Below, piece by piece: positions 59,010-64,000 of a stretch of DNA of 64,000 bases; the stretch's first letter is position 1; every line of letters begins with the position of its first letter. Source of the DNA: Pseudomonas paraversuta (GTDB lineage: Bacteria; Pseudomonadota; Gammaproteobacteria; Pseudomonadales; Pseudomonadaceae); contig NZ_CAJFCL010000006.1 of assembly GCF_904063065.1 (NCBI RefSeq), forward strand, positions 305,620-369,619, in the 5' to 3' direction. Below the pieces are notes generated by a model, which saw only the letters and a list, made by a program, of their open reading frames with translations, did no database searches and was not told where the DNA came from. Made by a program: the position numbers and the translations under genes.

Positions 59010-59490
59010 GTGCGACCGCTTTGCTGGACTGGTACTTGGCCCAGTCAATCTGGCTGTCTTCCAAGGCTTGCAGATCGATCTTGCTGACCGGAGGCTGTTG
59101 GCCCTGCAAGGCATCCTCGGCGTGCTCGCTCCAGTTGTTGGTGGTGGTAACGATGATGCGGTGCGAGAACGGCGCTTTGCCCGAGGCGGTGAAGAAACTG
59201 TCGATGTCCTTCTTCTGGACTTTGTAGTCCTCGGCGAACAGCTTGCACTGGATGGCGTGATACTCGCCGGTGCCCTGGGTACGAGCCACAAGATCAATGC
59301 CTGCATCCTTACCACTCAAGCCCTGCTCCTTGGCCCAGTCGGCATACGTCCATACTTGATCGTACAGATCGCGGTAGGTCGCTTCATTGCGCAAGTAAAC
59401 GCAGATCAGTTCCTCAAAGTAGGTGCCCTTCTCGCGCTCGGTGACAGAGGCAGAACGATAAGAATCCAAAAGCGCAGCAAGAGCCGACAT
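58888..59490 (-). pseudogene. Truncated N-terminus of a DEAD/DEAH-helicase restriction protein
   Basis: A 200-codon frame starts at ATG 59490 after AAGGAAATG. It carries an Mrr-like nuclease domain with GKDAGIDLVA and YHAIQCK (Asp and Gln-x-Lys of the PD-(D/E)xK fold). The full protein in this family continues past KKQLREHQQTALNAV into a helicase of over 1000 residues. Here the sequence changes to an unrelated tail and stops, so the motor part is gone. It is a remnant of a defence gene. Confidence 0.7.
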
Positions 59491-59591
59491 GTGCATTTCC
59501 TTTCAAAGCGGCTAACGGGAAAAATGCGCAATTCTAGCAACTGTCAGCACTGAATTGGATTGCACAATCCAAAGAGTTTCGGCGTCAAGCC

Positions 59592-59966
59592 CTACGCTTT
59601 TCTAACAAAAACGACAGCGCTCATCTTTTCCCGAACACCCGCCTGCAGCTCTCGAAACTCGACCATCATCCGCTCGATCTCGACCGAGCTTGCTCCCTGC
59701 CCGTTTTTCTCCAAAAGCCACAGCTTCAACAAACCGGCAACCCGCCCCAAGTCGCCGTTAATTCTGCAAAGATCAGCCACCGCTTTCAGATCGACGACCG
59801 AGCGAATGGGTGTATTCAGACCCAATGCTCGGAGGTAACCGGAGCGGGACATACCAGCCTCTTCGGCACGCTCAGTGATGGTCGCCTTTTCCTCATCTGT
59901 AACCCACACCTCTATCGGCTTTCCGCGCCGTCGAGGCTGGGCTTTTCCTTTGGTGTCCTCTGTCAT
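59592..59966 (-). CDS. traJ: Relaxosome accessory protein TraJ (IncP type)
   Basis: A 124-residue basic, helix-rich protein. RINGDLGRVAGLLKLWLLEK is almost the same as the matching segment of RP4 TraJ (INGDLGRLGGLLKLWL). In RP4, TraJ binds an inverted repeat next to the nick site and recruits the TraI relaxase. The position with the oriT immediately upstream (60019-60061) repeats the RP4 arrangement. The ATG at 59966 is in good context. No relaxase gene (traI) is present in the visible part. Confidence 0.88.
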   Translation of the reverse strand: MTEDTKGKAQPRRRGKPIEVWVTDEEKATITERAEEAGMSRSGYLRALGLNTPIRSVVDLKAVADLCRINGDLGRVAGLLKLWLLEKNGQGASSVEIERMMVEFRELQAGVREKMSAVVFVRKA

Positions 59967-60018
59967 TGCTTCTGCTCCTGTTGTTGCTTTTCGCTCTTAG
60001 ACGAGGCAGCGGCGGCGG

Positions 60019-60061
60019 GCCTCGCAGAGCAAGATACCGTTGAGCCGCAGGCGAATAAGGG
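60019..60061 (-). other. oriT: Origin of transfer (RP4/IncP-like oriT)
   Basis: Read on the minus strand, the region contains CCTTATTCGCCTGCGGCTC, then AACGGTATCTTGCTCTGCGA and GGC. RP4 oriT has CCTTATTCGCACCTGGCGG, then TGCTCAACGGGAATCCTGC and TCTGCGAGGC. The TraJ-binding arm and nick region are therefore conserved. By analogy the nick is at TATCTTG|C, between minus-strand bases 60030 and 60029. It sits between divergent traJ and traK, as in RP4. Confidence 0.88.
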
Positions 60062-60126
60062 GCGGTGTTGGATGGGTTCGGGCTTGCCCGTACCCGTACA
60101 ACACACATCTTGCCATACTGTTGTAA

Positions 60127-60270
60127 GCGATTTAATGCGATTTAAAACTAAAAACTCATCAATCGCTTTGAATTTCGCTAAATCGCATACAGTCGCATTG
60201 AATTGCCTAGAGTTGCCTTAAACTTCCTTGAGCTGCATACAATCACGCTAAATTTCATTAATTTTAGCTG
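60127..60270. repeat. Phased 10-bp repeat array between oriT and traK
   Basis: Ten decamers start at 60161, 60171, 60181 and so on to 60251, at exactly 10-bp spacing. All have A at position 1 and C at position 6, with consensus ARTYKCNTWR; an eleventh, weaker one is at 60261. Inverted copies (GCGATTTAA twice, 10 bp apart) precede at 60127-60146. The strict helical phase suggests a site for a wrapping protein. In RP4, TraK binds the bent region on this side of oriT. The rest of the 59967-60339 interval holds only the oriT and AT-rich sequence. Confidence 0.8.
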
Positions 60271-60339
60271 CGCAGTTATTGTATGTTTCCCTAGGCTTTT
60301 ATCCGTGCTAAAACCAATAGGAACAAACGGAGAAAGTCG

Positions 60340-60573
60340 ATGCAAAGTAATAGTCTAAAGCCTATCAAAAGAAGAGCTGGCCGTGCTGAGTTCTTCTCGA
60401 TCAGGAAGGAGTTAGAAACGAAAATACTGCTCGGCCACCCCCTTACTCGGCTCTACACCGAATACGCTGATCGATTTAGCTTTGGATATGTGCAGTTCAC
60501 ACGTTACGTCGCTCGCTATTGCAAGCAATCGCGTTCATTTATCATGACAGGCTCGCATTGGAGACAAAAATGA
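60340..60573 (+). CDS. traK: TraK-like oriT-binding protein
   Basis: A 77-residue basic protein: RRAGRAEFFSIRKELETKIL, then FGYVQFTRYVARYCKQ. This is the TraK-type helix-turn-helix core, shorter than RP4 TraK (134 residues). GGAG precedes the ATG at 60340. It is divergent from traJ across the oriT. Its stop overlaps the start of trbJ (ATGA). It probably binds the phased array just upstream. Confidence 0.65.
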   Translation: MQSNSLKPIKRRAGRAEFFSIRKELETKILLGHPLTRLYTEYADRFSFGYVQFTRYVARYCKQSRSFIMTGSHWRQK

Positions 60574-61310
60574 TAAATGGATGGAGATTATTAATAACAG
60601 TTTTTACTTTGCTTTTTACATGGCAGAACGCCTTTGCTATCTACTGCACAAACTGCTCTACATTCTATCAACAGATGTTCGAGTACGCAGAAGCAGTCAA
60701 TACGGCGTTGAACACTGCAGAGCAGCTTTCGACACAAGTTCAGCAATACAACAATATGGTCACGCAGGGGACTCCGTTGCCAAACAGCATGTTTGGCCGG
60801 ATCACCCAAGACATGCAGCGTGTAACAAGCATCTACAACAGGGCGCAGTCATTAGGCCGCAATGTGGCGAATCTCGATTCGCAATTCAATACGCAGTTTC
60901 CCGGGTATGAGGCGTATTTGCAGAAATTTCTCCAGTCGAGCAGTAAGGCGACTGACGTAATGCCGGATCGCTACGAAAAATGGTCGGCGCAAGGCTTTGA
61001 TAACGCAAAAAGAGCTATGCAGGCAGCAGGCATGAATACCAGCACATTTGAGACGGAAGATGCACACTTGGAACAACTGGTGAACCGTTCGCAGTCATCA
61101 TCGGGTCGGATGCAGGCCATCCAAGCTGGGAACGAGATTGCCGCTTCAAACGTGCAGCAGCTTCAGAAACTGCGCGACTTGGTGGCGACTCAAATTACCC
61201 TGCAGGGCAATTACATAGCCCAAGAAACCGCGCGTCAGTCGGTCGGCGACGCCGCCTCCGAGCAATTCAACAAGCGCCCAAATACTCGCGGCGGCGCGAA
61301 GGGGTACTGA
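60570..61310 (+). CDS. trbJ: Conjugative transfer protein TrbJ (VirB5-like)
   Basis: A 246-residue exported protein with a signal peptide (about residues 1-23, ending QNAFA). The mature part is a long helical protein with FYQQMFEYAEAVNTALNTA and QQYNNMV, as in P-type TrbJ. In type IV secretion it is a minor pilus/tip component. The ATG at 60570 follows GGAGAC. The C-terminus FNKRPNTRGGAKGY is repeated at the end of the next gene. Start and stop are tightly coupled to traK and to the small gene downstream. Confidence 0.85.
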   Translation: MINGWRLLITVFTLLFTWQNAFAIYCTNCSTFYQQMFEYAEAVNTALNTAEQLSTQVQQYNNMVTQGTPLPNSMFGRITQDMQRVTSIYNRAQSLGRNVANLDSQFNTQFPGYEAYLQKFLQSSSKATDVMPDRYEKWSAQGFDNAKRAMQAAGMNTSTFETEDAHLEQLVNRSQSSSGRMQAIQAGNEIAASNVQQLQKLRDLVATQITLQGNYIAQETARQSVGDAASEQFNKRPNTRGGAKGY

Positions 61311-61312
61311 CT

Positions 61313-61504
61313 ATGAAGTTCTCTAAATGGCTTCTTATTGTGCTGTGTGTAGCATCTGGACTTGGAGGGGCAGCTCTGGTCGGCATCATATGTTCCATCT
61401 CTAATGACCGCATAGTGGTTACCGAAAAGATCAACCAGTCTCATGCCGCCGACAAACAATTCAATGAGCGCCCGAACAGTCGCGGTGGCGCCAAGGGGTA
61501 CTGA
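61313..61504 (+). CDS. Small membrane protein in trbK position (entry-exclusion candidate)
   Basis: A 63-residue protein with one N-terminal hydrophobic segment (residues about 5-28). It ends FNERPNSRGGAKGY, nearly identical to the end of TrbJ. It lies between trbJ and trbL, exactly where RP4 carries trbK, the entry-exclusion lipoprotein. A Cys (GIICS) is present but the lipobox is not canonical. Its length fits TrbK (about 69 residues), though similarity cannot be shown by eye. Confidence 0.55.
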   Translation: MKFSKWLLIVLCVASGLGGAALVGIICSISNDRIVVTEKINQSHAADKQFNERPNSRGGAKGY

Positions 61505-61505
61505 C

Positions 61506-63179
61506 ATGCGCGTACCTATGATTGCTGGCTGCAGCGGACTATTTCTAATGCTGCTTGCAGGGAGTGCAGCTGCAGGAGTCGATCTAGCCCAAAGCGACAC
61601 CTCAATGCAGGGCTTGCTGGACATGATTCTTGAGGCTTCTAACGAATGGGCCCCTCGCCTTCATGGCTATGCGGTGAACCTATTTTGGAGTCTGGCACTC
61701 ATCCAGTTTGTGTGGACATTCTTCCCGATGGTATTCAAACAAGTCGACTTCGGCGAGCTAGTTGGCGAGCTAATCCGCTTCATCATGGTCATCGGTTTTT
61801 TCCTGATACTGCTCGATCACTCAACGGAGTGGGCAAGCGCGGTTGTGAACAGTTTCCGACAAGCTGGGGCACATGCAGCAGGCTTGCCAAGCCCTGAGCT
61901 AATGCCAGGAGATATGTTTGCGACGGCGGTCGAGTTTTCTCGTGCCATCCTGACCGGAATGAGCGTTTTCAACCCTTCGCAGAGTATCGTCGTTGCCTTG
62001 GCTGCCATCCTCGTTCTGATGGCTTTTGCTTTCATCGCGGCATTCATTTTTGTGACATTGGTCGAGGCTTATGTCGTTATCAACGCCTCTGTTCTATTCA
62101 TGGCTTTCGGCGCATCGCAGTGGACACGGGAATACACGATGGCTGTTATTCGCTACGCAGTTTCCGTGGGTGCCAAGCTATTTATGGTGACGTTGATAGT
62201 CGGCTTGATTCTGACTGTCGCGAAGAAGTGGCAGGTTGCTTATACCAATGACGAAGCCTCTCTGATGACTTTGGTGGGGTTATCGCTGGTATGCGCCTAC
62301 CTGACCAAGACCATTCCCGAACTGATCGCGGGCATGATTAGCGGCGTTTCTTCGGGTGGCGGCGGTGCGATTGGCGGCATGGCCGCGGCTGGTGTAGCTG
62401 GTGCAGCAGCCGCGGCGGCTACCATTGCCACGGCAGGCGCATTAGCTCCGGCAGCGGCCAGGGCAATCGGTGCGAGTGGTAGTGGTAGTGGCGCAAGTGT
62501 AGCGGCCGCGCCCGGGGGTATTGGCACCGGAGGTCTGGCCAGCGCAATCAACTCCAGCTTTGCCGGTGGTGGTGGCACAGCCAGCACTGGCGCTATTAGC
62601 TCGGGCCTCGGGTCCAGCACTGGCGGTAGTTCTGCCGCTAAATCAGCCGGAGCTAAAATCGGCGGTAGCGCCTCTAGTGGCCCTAGCGGCGGCAGCCCAC
62701 TGACGCAGCCAAGCCAAGGCGTGCAGCAGGCAGCCAAAAAGGCGGCGAAAGCTGCGCTAGGCAACGGCGACGATTCCAAGGGCAAAGCCGCCGCGCAGCC
62801 GCAGACGAATCCACAAGAGGATCAGGGCGGCAGTAGTTTGCAATCGACCTTGCAAGCCTCTCAGCAGTACGCAGGAGGTGCGCAAGACAATGGTGGAGGG
62901 TTGTCTGCCCATAACGTGGCATCAGCCGCAACCCGAGCAGTTGGACTCATGGCCGCTATGTATGTGCCCGGTATGGAGGGGACCGCAGGAATTTCGCTGG
63001 GCGCCGGTACTCCACAAGCTGTTCCTAACTCAGGTGGTGACAACGTGGACAACGGAGAAGGAAGGGAGCCTGCAAACGTAATACATGGAGCTGACTTGGC
63101 CACAGCTGCAGAAACTGAAAGCCGCACCAAAGAAGCGGCTCCGTCGCCTAAGACTCAATCACCGGGTGAACAATCATGA
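61506..63179 (+). CDS. trbL: Conjugative transfer membrane protein TrbL (VirB6-like)
   Basis: A 557-residue inner-membrane protein. A signal-like N-terminus is followed by about six helices up to residue 280 (WSLALIQFVWTFFPMVFKQ, ASVLFMAFGASQWTREY). A long Gly/Ser/Ala-rich low-complexity tail then runs from about residue 280 to 430. TrbL forms the inner-membrane channel of the P-type secretion system. The ATG at 61506 lies one base after the preceding stop. The first 21 codons of the longer frame at 61443 are only a shadow of the previous gene. Confidence 0.88.
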   Translation: MRVPMIAGCSGLFLMLLAGSAAAGVDLAQSDTSMQGLLDMILEASNEWAPRLHGYAVNLFWSLALIQFVWTFFPMVFKQVDFGELVGELIRFIMVIGFFLILLDHSTEWASAVVNSFRQAGAHAAGLPSPELMPGDMFATAVEFSRAILTGMSVFNPSQSIVVALAAILVLMAFAFIAAFIFVTLVEAYVVINASVLFMAFGASQWTREYTMAVIRYAVSVGAKLFMVTLIVGLILTVAKKWQVAYTNDEASLMTLVGLSLVCAYLTKTIPELIAGMISGVSSGGGGAIGGMAAAGVAGAAAAAATIATAGALAPAAARAIGASGSGSGASVAAAPGGIGTGGLASAINSSFAGGGGTASTGAISSGLGSSTGGSSAAKSAGAKIGGSASSGPSGGSPLTQPSQGVQQAAKKAAKAALGNGDDSKGKAAAQPQTNPQEDQGGSSLQSTLQASQQYAGGAQDNGGGLSAHNVASAATRAVGLMAAMYVPGMEGTAGISLGAGTPQAVPNSGGDNVDNGEGREPANVIHGADLATAAETESRTKEAAPSPKTQSPGEQS

Positions 63180-63490
63180 TTGCAGACATTCTGTTTGGCT
63201 TTTTCATGCTGGGTAGCTTCTTCGTTCTTGGTGTAGGTTTCTGGGCGCTTGGACGACTTCTGCGAGCCAAAGGGCATGGCCCTTTACTAGATACGCTTGA
63301 CGGACGTTACATCCGCCTACACGCGGAGGTGCAACTGGGGATGGTACCTGTGGGGATAAAGACATTTTCCGACTTGGGCGATCTTCATCTGTTGCCATTC
63401 TTTGGTTCCAGACGTCAACGCAAGCACCTCGACGAAATCCGGCTGGACCTGCTTGCTGAACAGCAGAGGCTCAACGAATCCAAGCATTGA
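63176..63490 (+). CDS. Small membrane protein downstream of trbL
   Basis: A 104-residue protein with an N-terminal hydrophobic helix (FGFFMLGSFFVLGVGFWALG), then a charged cytoplasmic-looking region (FFGSRRQRKHLDEIRLDLL). It overlaps trbL by four bases (ATGA), so it belongs to the transfer operon. I do not recognise it. RP4 trbM is in the same place, but no similarity is evident. Confidence 0.65.
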   Translation: MIADILFGFFMLGSFFVLGVGFWALGRLLRAKGHGPLLDTLDGRYIRLHAEVQLGMVPVGIKTFSDLGDLHLLPFFGSRRQRKHLDEIRLDLLAEQQRLNESKH

Positions 63491-63496
63491 TGACAT

Positions 63497-63518
63497 GCCC
63501 CGCTTTGCGGGGCTTTTT
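63497..63518 (+). terminator. Rho-independent terminator of the trb operon
   Basis: GCCCCGC-TTT-GCGGGGC is a perfect 7-bp stem followed by TTTTTAT. It lies 7 bases after the last trb-linked gene and shows that the operon ends here. Confidence 0.95.
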
Positions 63519-63873
63519 ATTCCCGTCTATTACACACCACCAAGACTCTCTAGACCATCTTGTGCGAAGCCCGAGCCAGAAAGTGCGCCCTTGCATTGCC
63601 AATGAAATCACTGAATAGATCGAGAGCTCGTCCAGTGTGTTACGTAATAGTCGGTGCTGGCTGCTTGGCTGCCAAATTACCTGAAATCGCTCACATGCTC
63701 TCTTTTTGGTGTCCGTCGTTGCTCTCTACGATCTGTCTGGTGGCAGACCTGCCGGAATCTGGTTCGATGATATGGATGTGCGCTACGACGGCCGCAGTCG
63801 ATCTCAAGCAACAGTTTGTGAGCGTAGGGAACGCTTTTTCATATCAGAGAGGGCAGGTGCTTAGAGGACGGAC
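63519..63873. other. Interval without a supported gene
   Basis: Between the terminator and the IS end I see no gene with family resemblance or a good ribosome site. A 108-codon frame (63560-63886) runs into the IS end and has no recognisable features. It may be a fragment broken by the insertion. Confidence 0.5.
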
Positions 63874-64000
63874 TGTAGTGGTCTAATGAAACCGGACACC
63901 CTTTTAGGCGAGAATACTCGCCAGATCGAGGTGTCAGATGACCAAACAACGCCGTACCTTTTCCGCTGAATTCAAACGCGAGGCTGCCGACCTCGTGCTC
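63874..64000 (+). mobile_element. Left end of an IS3-family insertion sequence
   Basis: The segment starting TGTAGTGGTCTAATGAAACC looks like the terminal inverted repeat of an IS3-family element. It is followed by a short leader and the start of orfA. The right end lies outside the window. A perfect palindrome GGCGAGAATACTCGCC (63907-63922) is in the leader. Confidence 0.8.
63938..64000 (+). CDS. IS3-family transposase OrfA (partial, N-terminus only)
   Basis: The first 21 codons read MTKQRRTFSAEFKREAADLV..., the standard start of an IS3-type OrfA helix-turn-helix protein. It runs off the end of the window. A GAGGTGTC leader precedes the ATG. Confidence 0.85.
   Translation, partial: MTKQRRTFSAEFKREAADLVL

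Noticed and set aside
63560..63886. 108-codon frame between the terminator and the IS
   Set aside because: No good ribosome site, no recognisable domain, and it reads into the IS end. Kept only as a possible fragment.

Overview
The window is a piece of a Pseudomonas chromosome, most likely from the P. fluorescens lineage. The evidence is characteristic Pseudomonas gene neighbourhoods (glpFKRD, aatJQMP-aauSR, metE/metR, a second Lon beside a chagasin-type inhibitor, cmoAB, tadA next to a multicopper oxidase), dense Pseudomonas-type REP/REPIN elements, and several sigma-54 promoters. Bases 1 to about 55,000 are core genome. From about 55,020 to the end lies a mobile island that appears to have entered at the 3' end of guaA.

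Layout: (1) 1-5350, glycerol uptake and catabolism (glpF, glpK, glpR, glpD). (2) 5459-12338, the acidic amino-acid ABC transporter aatJQMP with its two-component system aauSR; a perfect AauR-type site and a sigma-54 promoter precede aatJ. (3) 12338-15411, glpM, a sigma-54-preceded operon (arginase-fold protein plus two half-size DMT transporters), and a MipA/OmpV porin. (4) 15484-22872, a tightly coupled six-gene operon I cannot match to a described pathway: HAD phosphatase, class-III aminotransferase, alpha/beta hydrolase, FemAB/GNAT-like transferase, sensor kinase and sigma-54 activator. It is preceded by an 18-bp palindrome and a sigma-54 promoter. (5) 22964-31411, metE/metR, small metabolic genes, a glutamate-synthase-like flavoprotein and an OpgC protein whose stop codon starts a nine-copy 31-bp tandem repeat. 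(6) 31775-39188, an amino-acid permease, an unusual class-A PBP-like protein, an iron/nickel PadR-ferric reductase pair and small genes. (7) 39321-47164, a Zur-type site with a zinc-type TonB receptor, a 1.4-kb tandem REPIN array, oprB and gcd (glucose uptake and periplasmic oxidation). (8) 47311-54979, the second Lon, Icp, a YhhN lysoplasmalogenase, cmoAB, tadA, a multicopper oxidase, and the guaA terminator.

Island (about 55,020-64,000): a cargo module (LysR, lldD-like dehydrogenase, FUSC protein), a deletion scar joining two broken restriction-type genes, then an IncP/RP4-like transfer region. That region contains traJ, an oriT closely resembling RP4, a phased 10-bp repeat array, traK, trbJ, a trbK-position gene and trbL, and ends at a terminator. 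The left end of an IS3-family element closes the window.

The observations most worth following are the six-gene sigma-54 operon, the oriT with its strictly 10-bp-phased repeats, the C-terminal tail shared by TrbJ and the trbK-position protein, the guaA attachment scar, and the two tandem arrays built from REP sequences. All gene calls are by reading alone; no database search was run.
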